Origin: Marvania coccoides
Lineage: Eukaryota; Chlorophyta; Trebouxiophyceae; Chlorellales; Chlorellaceae
Length of the DNA: 64,000 bases
Assembly (NCBI GenBank): GCA_963854735.1
Contig: OY978102.1
Coordinates: 1,302,001 to 1,366,000 of the forward strand
Direction: 5' to 3'
Under the pieces are notes generated by a model. It worked only from the letters and a program-made list of their open reading frames with translations, made no database searches and was not told the origin of the DNA. This document shows, one piece after another, positions 28,763-40,753 of this stretch. Positions within the stretch are counted from its first letter, which is position 1, and every line of letters starts with the position of its first letter. Position numbers and translations under genes: made by a program.

Positions 28763-30857
28763 ATGATGAAAACACTAGTATCGATGCATCGGGCCGCAGC
28801 CCTGAGGCTCCGGAGCTCCCAGCTCTGGAGAACACAATCGACTTGGGCGGCGCATTCATCCGTGCTTCCGACAAATTTTCAGGCTCCCACGCCCCTCCCT
28901 GGTCAGCACCGAAGTTTCTCGACCGTCCGATCAGCCTCCTCCCAGGAGCCTCTAGTCGACGCCGAGTATGAGGAGGTTGAGTTTGAGCTGCCGACAAACT
29001 GCCCTGGGTGTGGAGTGAGGCTGCAGGACGAGGACGCACACCGCCCTGGGTGAGTGCCAATTGCCGGTCTTAGTTTTAGATTGAATTTTACACACAGAGA
29101 AATAGAATATATAGTAAGCAAACATGTGTTTTGCAAACATCTCGCCACCCCTTTTCCTATTTTCATTGCTGCTGCACCATGCCTGTAGGTTCTTCCAGGT
29201 GCCCAGGCGGGTCATCGACATGCTGTCCAACCCTGTAGTTGCGGAGGATGAGGAGGAAGAAGAAGAACTAGAAGACGTAGCAGCAGCAGCAGCAGGAGCG
29301 GCAGCGGCAGCGGAGGCCGAAGAAGGAGACGACAAAGATGGCAGCGAAAACGAGGGGGAGAACTGGGGACGGCTGGAAGATCTGGTGGAGAGCTGGCTGG
29401 ATACTGCAGAGACCAAGAGTAGGCGCTCTGGCGACGCACCACCCCGCCCAAAAAGCTTCCAGGGGGAGGAGCGGGGGGAGGAGGACCTGCTGAACTCCAT
29501 TCTCTGCGCGCGGTGCTACTCACTGCGGCACTACGGCCGGGTAAAGAGCGACGAGGCGGAGGGGTTGCTGCCTGGGTTCGATTTCGAGCGAGCCATCGGC
29601 CGCAAAATCGCACTGCAGAAGTTTCGCCGCTCGGTGGTGCTTGCAGTTGTAGACATGGGAGACTTCGACGGTTCCCTGCCCAGGGCAGCCATAAGGTCGT
29701 TGATGCCGTCTGAAACCCGCGCTGCAGGCTCCAGCATGGCCGGCAAGCTGCCCCCCACCTTCCGGCTGGTGGTCGTTGCCAATAAATCCGATCTGCTGCC
29801 GTCTGCCGCCTCTAAGATGCGGCTGGAGGCGTGGGTGCGGCGGCGCATGGCGCAGGGGGGTCTGCCCCGCCCCAGCGCGGTGCACATCGTGAGCAGCTTG
29901 CACGGCCGCGGCGTGCGGTCGCTGTTGGCGGACCTGCAGGCTGCCGTGGGGTCCAGGGGCGACGTGTGGGTGGTGGGAGCGCAGAACGCGGGGAAGAGCA
30001 GCTTGCTCAACTCCATGCGCACCGCGGTGGGGCTGTCTGACAGCAGAACGGTGACGGTGGCGCCACTCCCCGGCACAACGCTGGGCCTGACGGAGGTGCC
30101 GTCGCTGCTGCCCAAGGGATGCAAAATGATGGACACCCCGGGCGTACCGCACGAGTACCAGCTGGCGGCCTATATGACCGCCGAGGAGGTGCGCATTTAC
30201 CAGATATCTCTCTTTCCCATAGGAACCCCATCCCGATGCTAAAACCTCTCTTTTTCCTATCTGCGATCTGCTAACCCGCAGATGAAGACGCTGCTGCCCA
30301 GGCGGCCGCTGAAGCCCCGCACCTACCGTATCGCGGCGGGGCAGAGCGTCACCTTGGGCGGCGTCGCCCGCGTCGACGTTGAGGCTTGCCCAGGCGCCAC
30401 AATGTACCTCACAGTGTGGGTCAGCGACGAGGTGGCGTGTCACATGGGCAAGACTGACGGCGCAGAGGAGCGGTACGCCAAGCATGCCGGGACTCGGCTT
30501 GTACCGCCGGTGGGAGGGGAGGAAAGGATGGAGACGTTCCCGCAGCTGCAGCGCACGCTGGTGGAGGTGGAAGGCGGCAGTTGGCGGGAGAGCAGCGTGG
30601 ACGTGGCAATAGCGGGGCTGGGGTGGGTTGCGGTGGGCTTGGATGGCCAGGCCAAGCTGCAGGTGTGGGCACCGCCAGGTGTGGCGGTGACCACTAGAGA
30701 CGCCATGCTGCCTGACTTTGCAAAGGACCTGGAGCGACCTGGGTTTGGCGCGGTGGTGGCTCCGTCAGCGGAGCGCGCAGGAAAGAGCGGTGGCAGTGGA
30801 GGGAAGAAAGGAAAGGCGGGGAAGAAAGGAGGGCGGGGGCAGGGCGGCGGAACGTGA
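28763..30857 (+). CDS. Circularly permuted GTPase, YqeH/BPG2 type, organellar
   Basis: Ribosome-assembly GTPase family; plant BPG2 acts in plastid rRNA maturation. Three exons: 28763-29049, 29189-30188 and 30282-30857, giving 620 aa. The N-terminus (MMKTLVSMHRAAALRLRSSQ) is a typical organelle targeting peptide. A zinc-finger pair (CPGCG near 83, CARCYSLRHYG later) brackets an acidic low-complexity insert. GTPase motifs come in permuted order G4-G1-G3: NKSD, GAQNAGKSS, then MDTPGVP. The continuation to YMTAEEMKTLLPRRPLKPRTYRI matches YqeH. The C-terminal tail is Gly/Lys-rich and may bind RNA. The acidic insert between the zinc-finger halves is larger than I expect in bacterial YqeH. Confidence 0.92.
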
Positions 30858-31466
30858 CGGTTTTCTTGGCTCGAGGGATTTATAAATAATGCTGCTGTGT
30901 AGATCTGTTTACACGGATTTTAGTAATAATAATTTAGTGCATTTAAATTAATACTGGAAACGAATTCAAATCACAAGAAAGCAAGAGAGACGTGGCTGCC
31001 AAGAACAACAAATGAAAACTCTGGGAAAAGCAGTGCACTCAGCGATTCATTGAATAAAACAGACGGCTTGAAAAGAAAGACGGTTTCTAGCTTGCTGTAT
31101 GGTGTGTGTGTGAAAAGCAAAACAAAACAGGATATTTTATTGGTTGTCGAATCAGAGTACTCTAAGAGTAGAATAAAAATAAGAAATTGAAATAAGAAGA
31201 AGGCGAAAAATAAGAAAAAGAAAAAGAAGAAGCTGATTCAGGGCTTGCACCCTCTTGGAAGCGTGCAAGCGAAAAACAACGATGCAGAAGGAGTGAACAC
31301 GAATTAAGGGATCAGAGAAAAAAGCCGATTGAACATGTAGGGCCACAAGGGGCCGGTTCAGAGAGTTTAGAAATTAATTTTGTTGACGGAGCGTTGCCCG
31401 AGCTCCCTATAATAACTTATTATTAATTGAATTCATAAGGTGGGTGATGCTTAAATACAAGCAGAT
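30858..31466. other. Convergent intergenic region
   Basis: About 610 bp between the GTPase gene and the small secreted-protein gene. Purine-rich, AT-rich sequence including AAGAAAAAGAAAAAG runs. No gene seen. Confidence 0.6.
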
Positions 31467-31882
31467 TTACTTGCCGGCAGGGGCCTTGAGCTTGGCAGGG
31501 AGGGCGCACAGCTGCAGGAGGAGGGGACGAGAGTGAGCAGGGCGTTGTGTGCCGTGGCAATATAAAATCTGAAAGGGGACAGCCTCACCTTGCTAGTCTT
31601 CGTGCGGACGGCATTGGGGGTGACCGACTGGGCGGCAAGGTAGCATTTGCGGTTGGGGATGGAGCGCAGGAGGCGCTTGCAGGGCATCGGGCATCCCTTG
31701 GTAGATGCCTTGATCATAGCGTTGTAACAATTGGTGGCGGGGCCCACCAGGGACATCGCGACGGGAATGCCACACGCCTGGGCAACCGTGAGCTGCTGGG
31801 CGGGGGTGAGTTTGTAGGCGGAGACGCTGTGAGACACCGAAAGAATCAAGCACAGCGCAACGAGGTAATTGAAAGCCGCCAT
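31467..31882 (-). CDS. Small secreted cysteine-containing protein
   Basis: Two exons on the minus strand, 31882-31589 and 31511-31467, giving 112 aa. A clear signal peptide (MAAFNYLVALCLILSVSHSVSA) precedes a mature part of about 90 residues with six cysteines (ACGIP, NCYN, GCPMPC, KCY, and LCALPA across the splice). The even count suggests disulfide pairing. The C-terminus is basic (PAKLKAPAGK). No family recognised. Reading through the intron would add an unrelated tail, so the spliced form is preferred. Divergent from the AAA/polyferredoxin gene with 449 bp between starts. Confidence 0.65.
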
Positions 31883-32331
31883 TTTGTGTATGAATTAAAA
31901 AATTGTGATGAATACAGCAAGTGGAAGTGAACAATCAAACGCCGCAGCGGCGGAAAGTCGCCCCACTTCTGTTCTTGCTTCAAGCAATGCTTGTCCCGCC
32001 AAAAACGTTATCGATCGCCGCATGCAGCGCGTAACGACGTCACCGCGGCACCTTAATGTAGCAGCTGCTTTGAATCCCATGCCTACTATATAAAAATCCC
32101 CTGTACTCGACTCAGTGGGACACACCTGCCAAGCCACATCATATTTCCTTCACACCAAATCAAACCTTCCAAACAAAAAAAACTTGTGGTGCACACAATT
32201 TTAATGCCAGCCATAGAAGTATAAAAGTACAAACCCTACTGAACGCCCCCAATTCCGGCAATTGCATGCTTTCGGTTTAAACCATCAAGTTCCATTTTTC
32301 CTGTGCCGCCCAGGGCGCATTCTTTTCCAAC
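31883..32331. promoter_or_regulatory. Divergent promoter region, partly duplicated at 6815-7124
   Basis: 449 bp between the small secreted protein (minus) and the AAA/polyferredoxin gene (plus). The part from 32057 onward is copied, with divergence, upstream of the truncated duplicate at 7125. Conserved blocks include GCTTTCGGTTTAAACCATC. A TATAAAAG lies at 32220-32227. Confidence 0.55.
32220..32227 (+). promoter_or_regulatory. Candidate TATA box of the AAA/polyferredoxin gene
   Basis: TATAAAAG 105 bp before the ATG at 32332. The duplicated copy has a related TATAAA at the matching place near 7010. Position and sequence fit, but there is no transcript evidence. Confidence 0.4.
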
Positions 32332-35300
32332 ATGTACGCCACCCCCTGCCAGCATCGACATCCTTTTCTGAGGCCCTTTCGACACGCAGTGGCATCGCCT
32401 CTTCGCCTGCGTCACCGCCCTGCACGCTGCCTGGCTGCTGCCCAAGATGGCAGCAGAAGCGTTGACAGCAGCTTGAATGGCAGCCTGGCCAACGGCGTCG
32501 CCAGTTCGTCCGACTCCGAAGACGTCTCCGCGCAGATGAAGCGGCTGGCAGACCGGCTGGCCAAGAGCAGGAGAGCTCTGCAGCAGTCTGAGGAGCGGCA
32601 GAAGGCGTTGGCCCCCTATCGCGTGGCGCCGCCCAAACGCGGCATCGTGGGGACCTCCAAGTACGCAGCGGCGCTGCGAAAGGCCGTGGAAGCGGCAGCT
32701 GCCGACCGCAACCGCTCTCCTGTGTTGATTTTTGGCGAGCCGGGGCTGTACAAGACCGACATTGCCGCCATCATCCACTTTAACTCCACCCACGACGGCG
32801 CCCCGGTGGTTGCCATAGATTGCGACAGGCACGACACCAGTTTGAACCAAAACACACGCATCGGCATCTTTATTTCTTTATCTGCACGGCGAAAAAAAAA
32901 CACTTCTGCCGGTTTCTCTCTTTCTCGTTGCTGAAATGATTATATCTTTCTCTCCCGTCAGGCTGGAAGACGGCGCGTCAGAGCTCGTGGGCCGCGGCCC
33001 TAAGCGCGGGATCTTGAGCTGGCTTCCCAACAATGCCACGCTCATACTGAACAACGTCCACAAGGCCCCGCCGGCGGTGCTCCCTCTGCTGCAGCAAGAG
33101 GTGGCAGTGGCCAGCCTGGCTGCCAGCATGTCCAGTATGGACAGCGTCGACTTTGATGACGAAGACAACGAGTCTTTGCAGTCCATCGCAGCAGCAGCAG
33201 GGGCATCGTGCGCGCTGCCCAGCAGCACAGCACAGTCGGATGTTACAGCAGAGTACCGCCCGCCCGCCCCCTGCCGCTTCCCCCGCATCATCATGACCGC
33301 GGAGACCCGCGTTCCTGAGCTTGAGAAATACGCCACGCTGATAAAAGTGCCCCCTTTGCGACTACGCCCCGAAGACATCGAGGAGACGGCGCAGCACTAC
33401 CTGTGGGTGCTGGGCAAGCAGCGCGGGCTGGGGGTGGTGCAGCTGTCTAGAGGCGCGCTGCGGCGGCTCGAAGCTGCGCCCTACCCCAACAACATTCGCG
33501 AGCTAAAGGGCGTTTTGGAGCGGGCCGTGGCGCAGAGCGTGAGGCCAAGCAGCACGGAAGCTGCTATCAAGCAGGAAGTGGGAACCGAGGCGCGCCCGCT
33601 GCTGCTCTCTGAAGACACGTTTTGGTTCGCCAATCCAGCGAAAGAGCGGCTGCGGCTGGACCTGCTGGCGAGCATGCCGCCGCTGCGCTCGTTCCTGCGG
33701 TCAGACGTGTGGCCAAAGGGCATCAACTACAACTTCACCGCCTACGCGTTCGCAGCCGTCGTGGCACTGCTGTTTCTCGGCCCCCAAGACCGGGAACACA
33801 ACGTGGCGCTCAACGTCTTCTGGTGCGTGTGGTGGCCCGGAATCTTCGTGGTGTACCCTTTTCTGGGGCGCATATGGTGCTCGGTTTGCCCCTTTATGAT
33901 CTACGGAGAGCTAGCGCAGAAATTGCGGGTCGCCACCGGTGCAAAGCTGCGGAAGTGGCCCAAGGAGACGCTGGAACGTGTGGGTCCGTGGTTCTTATTT
34001 GGCCTTTTTGCTGCGATCCTGGTGTGGGAGGAGGTGTGGGATCTGCCGAACACGGCGGCGCTGTCGTCCTGGCTGCTGCTGCTCATCACCGCCGGCGCTG
34101 TGTTGGGTTCTGTGTTTTACGAGCGTCGCGTCTGGTGCCGCTACCTGTGCCCGGTAAGTATTTACACCCCCCCCCCCCCACCCCCACCCCCCGCCTGATT
34201 TCATTTGTACTATAAACTTAATCCGTCTTTCTACCTTTCTTCATAATGTACTGCAGATCGGCGGCATGAACGGCATGTTCGCCAAACTATCGCTCACCGA
34301 GCTACGAGCGCGTCAAGGCGTGTGCTCGGCCGAATGCTCAACCTACGCCTGCTACAAAGGCGGGCCCCAGCAGCCACCAGAGGGCCTGGAAACCGGTGGC
34401 TGCCCTTTGTACTCTCACCCTGCGCAGCTCACCGACAACCGCAACTGCGTGCTCTGCATGGAGTGCCTCAAGGCGTGCCCGAATCAGTCCATCCAGCTCA
34501 GTTTTCGCGTGCCGGGATCGGTGAGAGGGAATTCGTGCATTCGTCCAACTCAAATATATATGTGTGTGTAAATAGTATATATAAATGACAATTACTCCAA
34601 AAATAATGCAGGATCTATGGGACGGCACCCACACCCCCCTGGCTGGCGAGGTTGCTCTCATGTTCATGCTGCTGGGTGCCGTGTACCTCCACGACCTGCC
34701 CACAGTGCTCAACGCCTACGGCGTGGCCCCTTCTGACGTCATGTCTTCCAAGCTGCCGCACATCGCCGCCTCTCTGGCGGTTCTCGCTGCCCCTGGGGCG
34801 CTGGCATGGGGCGTAGACGCGGCGTGGAGGCAACTTTCCACCGCATTCCGCCCAGAAGGCGCCCCTGCGCCGCTGCTGTCTACCTCCTCCAGCTCTGGAG
34901 ATTTTGGCGACTCTGGAGCGGCTCGTGCTGTGTCGGTGCTAAAAAATGCTGCGTCTACCTACTCGGCCGAGCAAGCAGGAGGCGCTGCCACCGTTGCCCC
35001 GGTGAAACCTTTCGTGGAGCTGGCGTACGGGTTCCTACCGCTGGTTTGGGCTGCTACTTTAGCCTACTACCTTGATAATTTTCTGCTCGAGGCTGGCCAC
35101 ATTCTTCCGGTCGCTGCCGCCACTTTTGGCGCCAACCCGCCCCCCGCCTTCCTCCCATCCTTTGAGGTGCACCCTGCGGTGTCTGACGCCATGCAAGCCA
35201 CGCTGCTGGCTGGAGGCGCAGCGCTGTCGCTGGGCATGATGCGGAGAGTTTCCCGGCAAAACTGGTTCTCGGTTGCCCCTCACTGTGGCCTAGTGCTGCT

Positions 35301-35337
35301 GTTCACTACGCTGCTGTGGCATGATATGATCCATTAA
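32332..35337 (+). CDS. Degenerate sigma-54-activator-type AAA domain fused to NapH-like membrane polyferredoxin
   Basis: Four exons: 32332-32828, 32962-34153, 34257-34520 and 34612-35337, giving 892 aa; intron 1 uses a GC donor (ACAG/GCACGA). A basic N-terminus (~35 aa) may be a targeting peptide. Residues ~100-400 align with the central AAA domain of bacterial sigma-54 activators, ending in APYPNNIRELKGVLERAV. Nucleotide sites are lost: Walker A is GEPGLYKT (135-142, Tyr for Gly), Walker B is LILNNVH (193-199, Asn for Asp-Glu), and GAFTGA is absent. From ~420 onward there are membrane spans with WCSVCPFMIYGE (471-482) and WCRYLCP (557-563), then further cysteines and a 4Fe-4S motif CVLCMECLKACP (627-638), as in NapH/NosR/CcoG-type electron carriers. 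Four or more hydrophobic segments follow. Likely a membrane redox protein with a non-ATPase sensory or scaffold domain. Confidence 0.85.
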
Positions 35338-36052
35338 TCAAAATAATTGAACCCAATCTTGTAAAAGCATAGCTATCGGTATAAATTTTTGTCTCTTTTA
35401 AGAATTTTTTTTTCTGTTGTTTTACTGTCCATTATCATGTTCTTTAGCCCGTCGTTAGATTTGATGACACGGTGTTTATGTTTTTATTTTTTCTTTCAGC
35501 ACTTCCAGATCCCCCCTCTTTTTTCTGCAATGAGTTGATGGACCATATGTAAAACCTTGAAAGCCTTGATTGATTGTTGCTGTATTTTAACGCCCTGTGC
35601 ACACTTGCTTTCCTTTCCCGTTTCCCTTGAAACCATATGCGATCACGCTGCCTTAATTATTAAAATTTAAAATTAGTTTTCTGCCGAGTGAGAGTACATT
35701 GAGTCCGATGTTTTTATTTGTAAATTTGCTTTACCGTCGATGTGTCTACTTGCCCAGCTTTCTAAATACCGGTAGAAAAATGGTAGAAACTGGTAGAAAA
35801 CTGAGCTTCCATGTGGGAGTCGAGATTGTCGAGATTGTCTTCTGTCAAAAGGCAACGCTGCGGTCCACTCTTTCATTTCTTCCGTTAAAAATCTATTTAC
35901 ACCGCAGCATGCATTCAAAAAAAAAAATATTAAATACGTTTCACAAACTCTACGAACTAAATTACTCTGAAAACTGGCCTCTGAGATCCAATTCTAGCCT
36001 AAAACTCAGCACTGCTCCGCTTCCACCTCTCCTCCTTCCTCCCGTCTCCTCT
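35338..36052. other. Convergent intergenic region
   Basis: About 715 bp between the polyferredoxin gene and MRE11, AT-rich, no gene. The long plus-strand frame that starts here and runs into 36898 is the shadow of the MRE11 last exon. Confidence 0.65.
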
Positions 36053-39000
36053 TCACTTAATAGACCCCCAGCGGCGGCCTCCTCCCGTGCCCCTCCCCCC
36101 TGCCAGTCGGTCAAAGCTCATCTGCGACCGCACGGTGCCCCTGCGCTGCGTCTGCGTCGTTATTGGCGCCTCTTCCTCGTCGTCATCAGAATCCACCAAA
36201 CTGATGGGCTCAGCCTGCGTGCCTGCTCCCGGGTTCGCAGCGCCCCGGCGCCCCCTTCCTCCACCGCCCACCCTAGGCGGCGCTCTTTCTTCCGGCTCCA
36301 GCTCCTCCATCTCCTCATCCTCGTCATCAGATTTGGAAATTTCGTCCCGCTGGCGGCGCCTGCCACCGACGCCACCGCCGCCCACCAGCATCGAGTCGTC
36401 ATCGTCCTCATCAAATTCTTCGTCCCCGCTGCGGTCATCCTTCACCGCGTTCTTCATCTGAGCGCTCGCCAGGCGCTGCCGGGCAGTGGCAGCGGCGGGG
36501 CGGGTGCTGGCGCGCGGCTTGGCTGCCGCCGCCCCTCGGCCCCTAGGAGCAGCGGGGAGCTCGTCGTCTTCTTCAGAAGAAAGGTCGCCGACGCGGGGGG
36601 AGGGGGCGCGCATGCGAGCTCGGGCCTTCGGCTGCGCCGCTGCTGGAGAGGCCGTTTTGCCGCGGCCCCTGCCACGCCCGCGACCGGCGACGGGCGCGGG
36701 AGGAGGCATGCGCAGCGCGTCGAGTGCGGAGCGCTGCCGGGAGGGGCCTGCGGCGTTGTCGCCGTCCTCTGCCTCCGCCGCCAGCTCTGCTCAACAGATG
36801 AGAAAATTTATTGGGGAGACACGTCAAAAAATGAACGCAAGCTATTTAATAATATCATCAAAATGTCGGCGTCACTATTAAATGCTATTAAAAAATGAAT
36901 AAAGTTGCTGTTGTTGTAACTCACCGGCTGCACGCCGCCATGTAACCCCCAGATCGACCTCAGTCTTGCGCTTCTTCGCCACAGCCTCAATCATCACAGT
37001 CAGCTTCTTGCCCCTCTTCGTTCCATCCCCCTCCCCCACGTCTCCCATCCCTTCATCCAACCCATCCGGCGCCGCCGCTGTCGCCGTCGCCTCCTGCGTC
37101 TCCTGCAGCGCCGCCGCCACCGCATCCGCCAGCGCGTCTTTCAGCCCCTTGTCCACAAAGTCGTGCAGCGCCTCCGACAGCTCCGCCTCCTGCAGGATCT
37201 CCAGATTCGCATCCAGGTGCCTCGCTATCAGCTCTTCTATCCTAACCTCGTCCAGCGTCCCCGCCTGGCGCACCGTCTCGTTGCGCTCCCCCGCTGCCGC
37301 CGCTGCTGCCTCCCGCTCCGCTTTCGTCTTCCGCACCGCTGCTTTGTGCCACATTACGATGTCTTGCGGGTTTGCCACTTTGCCGACAAAGCGCTGGCCA
37401 AAGCGCTGGGTGTTGATGGTGGAGAACCCGGTGTAGTCGACGCGCAGGCGGACGAGGGGGAGATCGGGCGTGCGCAGCTGGCGGCCGCGCACCGCCTTGG
37501 CGAGCATGGCGTCCACCTTGCGGGTGAGAAACTCGGACACCGTCTTAATAGGGGGGGGGGGGGGGGAGAAGAAGGGAGTTTAGAATACATGTCAAAAATG
37601 GAGGGAGTGGTCATACACATCCCAATGATGAAAACATGCTGCAGTGAAAGATCTGTTCAAAATTGTAAGGAAAAAATGCCCACCAAAACTAGTGTCAACC
37701 AAAACAATTTAGAACTAAAAAAAATTTACATAAATCAACTACTCACCTTGGGATCTTCCGGGTCCAGATCCTCGTTGCCTTCCAGCGTCAGCGAGTCGAA
37801 CGCAAACGGCCGCACCGTCTCCAGCGGAAATTTAATCGTGCGCCACTCCCGCTCCGCCACCTCCAGCAGCACCACGTGCTTCTTCTTTGCCTCCCCCTCA
37901 CTCAGCGCCGTCGCCACGCTGGACCCCGGCTGCATCACGTGAAACTGCCCCTCGCTCCCAGCGGTGGGCCAGGGATCCGCCAGGCACTCATGCTCGTGCC
38001 CCCACACCACCAAATCCAGAAAATTGCCCAGGTGGCCCTCGCGCACGTAGTTTTTGGTGGACTGGGAGTGCGCCACGCGGTTCTGGTGCAGCACAAAAAC
38101 GTTGAACCACTCATCCTGCGGGAATGCCGGCACCTCCGCCGGGCGAACCCATTCCACCGCATTGGGGGTGTTGAACAGCCGACTCAGGCGCTCGTCGCGG
38201 ACGTTTCCGAGACCGTACAACGCCAACTTGGTGGCGCCCTTTTGGAGGAGCACCGGGGCGATGCGGATCTTGCCTGCGCCGCCGGCGGGGCTCTCAGTGA
38301 TGTTGGCTTTGCCAAAGTAGTTAACCAGGGAGGCTGTGGAGAGGATATCAACTGCTGAGAGGTTGTCTGAGCCGGCGGGGTCGTCGTGGTTGCCGTGGAT
38401 GGTGAACACAGGCAGACCGATGTTGACGTTGGGATTGTGGAAATTGGCAAGGCTGCATGGGGGGAAGAAAGACACAATAGCCAGTAAGAAGATATAACGA
38501 TTAATGGGAAGGCGATACGAAATACTAAGCTGGGTATGTGGAATGTATTGGAAGGGAAGGAGGGGATATTGGAGAGTCGGTTGATGCAGAATTCGTATTA
38601 TTATTATAAATTTATTATTATAAATTTATTATTATAAATTTATTATTATTATATTATATTATATTATATTAGAGTATAGTGAAAAAATATTATTATTATT
38701 ATTATCATTTATCTTTGCAAGCTGCTCTCTCCCTCTCACCCAGTGGTGAAATTTTCTGTCTCGTCTGAGATGACCTGGAAGGCGATGGGCCGGTCGTTGA
38801 GGCAGTGCCTGCTGAGGATGTCCATGGCCTTGACCACTGTCTGTCGAGACGGCTTGTTGTCATGGAAAAGGTCCCCACCCAGGAGCACCAGGTCAGCGTT
38901 CTGTTGCGCTGCGATCTCGAAAACCTCCTCAAACGAGGTGAACGAGTCATCCTTGCGGGCCTCGTCGTTCTCCCACACGCCCTGCAGCTCGAGAGGCAAG

Positions 39001-39131
39001 GAATATGTGACAACGTTGCGCTGCAAGTGTAAGGTGAAATCGGGAGGTGGGCTGACGAGAAGGGTATTCAGACGCACCAGGTGATTGTCCGTGGCGATTA
39101 TGATGCGCAGAACGTCCGCCTCCTGCGTCAT
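36053..39131 (-). CDS. MRE11: MRE11 double-strand break repair nuclease
   Basis: Catalytic subunit of the MRE11-RAD50-NBS1 complex. Five exons on the minus strand: 39131-39078, 38981-38740, 38452-37747, 37543-36925 and 36786-36053, giving 784 aa. Phosphoesterase motifs are ATDNHL near 13-18 (D-x-H), GGDLFH (53-58), GNHDD (119-123), the LHQNRVAH segment and WGHEHE. A capping/DNA-binding region follows (DLPLVRLRVDYTGF, NPQDIVMW). The C-terminus is low-complexity with a GRGRGRGRGK motif typical of arginine-methylated MRE11 tails, then acidic patches. All introns are GT-AG; intron 2 holds ATT microsatellites and intron 3 ends after a C-run. Divergent from RCE1 with 242 bp between starts. Confidence 0.96.
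38594..38704 (+). repeat. ATT/TATTATA-rich microsatellite in MRE11 intron
   Basis: Short tandem runs of ATT and ATATT, including three TTATTATAAATT-like units, within intron 2 of MRE11. Confidence 0.85.
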
Positions 39132-39373
39132 CTCGTCTGATCACTTTTCAAAAGTCGAAAATCGAAAAGCGCCACGCTGCCTGCGGCTGGGCGTCGGGCT
39201 TGCTGCGTGAGATAATGCCGAGCAAATATTTTTATTTATTGTTGCACAAAGCGAAGGATCAAGCCGCTTTGGGGCCACCGTCCAAATTAAAATACTTGTT
39301 TGCAAAATATAAATTTACTCTCTGATGTCCTTCAAAAATAATTAAAAAAATAAGGACCTAATATCGTGCACCA

Positions 39374-40058
39374 ATGTTGTATCTGGGCGGCCTCCCACTG
39401 GCGTCCCTGGCCTTCCCGGTCTTGTACGTTCTCCCATTTTACTTGTGGCAAACCAAGCTGCCTCGAAACCACCCCACAACGGTGAAACGACGCATGCTGA
39501 TCAGCAGCGTGTTCTGCATTTCGTTTGCCTGGCTGCCGACATACAGAGCGCTGCACGCAGCTTCTCCGCCGGCCGAGGTGAGGCTCGGACAAGACATTAT
39601 AAATAACCATCTGTGAACCTTTCAAACCTCTCTAAACATTACTGCTGCAGGGCGTCCAGATGGGCGATATATTGGCGGCCCTGGGCTTTCGTTGGGCCGG
39701 CCTCACCGCCGCCTTCATTCTGCCGCTCCTCCTCACCGCAGTCCTCTTTACCGGCCCCCTCCTCATGGCGCACCACTCTTCCACCCTCTTCCGCCCCGAA
39801 TATCTGTCGATAATAGGCTTTAGAAACCTCGTGGTAGCCCCACTGACTGAAGAGCTCTGTTTTCGGGCGGGCCTAATATCATTTCTTTTGGCGTCAGGAG
39901 TGTCTCCTGCGCGCTGCGTGTGGCTGTCGCCGCTGCTGTTTGCCGTGGCCCACGTGCACCACGTGATAGACCTCACCGTCTACCAGGAGTATAGTCTAAT
40001 GAACGCAGTGGCCTCTTGTTTGCTTCAGGTGAGTAAAAATTACCTAAAATAATGGGAC

Positions 40059-40118
<60 letters not shown>

Positions 40119-40464
40119 AATCTGTAGATATCCTCTCATTATTAACGCATTACTGCTCCCCCTCAAATAGGTCGGGTACACGACCCTCTTTGGCTGGTAT
40201 GCCTCCTTTCTGATGCTGCGGACGGGGCACTTTGCGGCGCTGACGCTGACCCACTCCTTCTGCAACTACATGGGGCTCCCGCAGTTTGGCGCGATTTCCT
40301 CTTCCTCTAAACGAACGCAGGTAAAAATGGCGTTTGTTGGGGGCATCGCTGGATTTGCAGCATTGCTGTTCCCGCTGACTGAAACTCAGCTCTACGGCTA
40401 CCCAGGAGGGCAGAGCTACCTTGACCACTTTAGTAAACATAATTTGACAGACACAATACCTTGA
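39374..40464 (+). CDS. RCE1: CAAX prenyl endopeptidase RCE1
   Basis: ER membrane protease that removes the AAX tripeptide from prenylated proteins. Three exons: 39374-39577, 39651-40028 and 40171-40464, giving 291 aa (typical is about 280-330). Hydrophobic segments occur throughout. The catalytic motifs of the CPBP/RCE1 family are present: EExxxR as TEELCFR (E135, E136, R140), FxxxH as FAVAH (F165, H169) in a HVHH context, and HSFCNYMGLP in the last exon (His and Asn). Intron 2 contains a TG dinucleotide repeat. Divergent from MRE11. Confidence 0.95.
40062..40114 (+). repeat. (TG)n microsatellite in RCE1 intron
   Basis: About 26 TG units in intron 2 of RCE1. Confidence 0.95.
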
Positions 40465-40753
40465 TTACGTTGTTTAAAATGACATTCACAATTAAGCAAT
40501 ACCGAAGATACTTTTTTTCTTCTTTTTTTCCTCCTTTCCTTTTCTGGACATTTCGTGTTCTTCTTTTGTTACCCTGTGCATAGAATTGCCATTTATGACT
40601 GAACGCATACTATACTGTGCAGCGAAAGGTGTTTAAATTACTGAGAGCGACGCTGTCTTGATAATGACAAAACTGTTACTTTCTGAACACAGTTAAATAT
40701 AATTCAAACGAATAAAATACGCATCCAATCAAATATTAACAAATTATGCATGT

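Noticed and set aside
35699..36898. 399-codon plus-strand open frame
   Set aside because: Antisense shadow of the low-complexity last exon of MRE11; the minus strand shows the continuous family-consistent protein.
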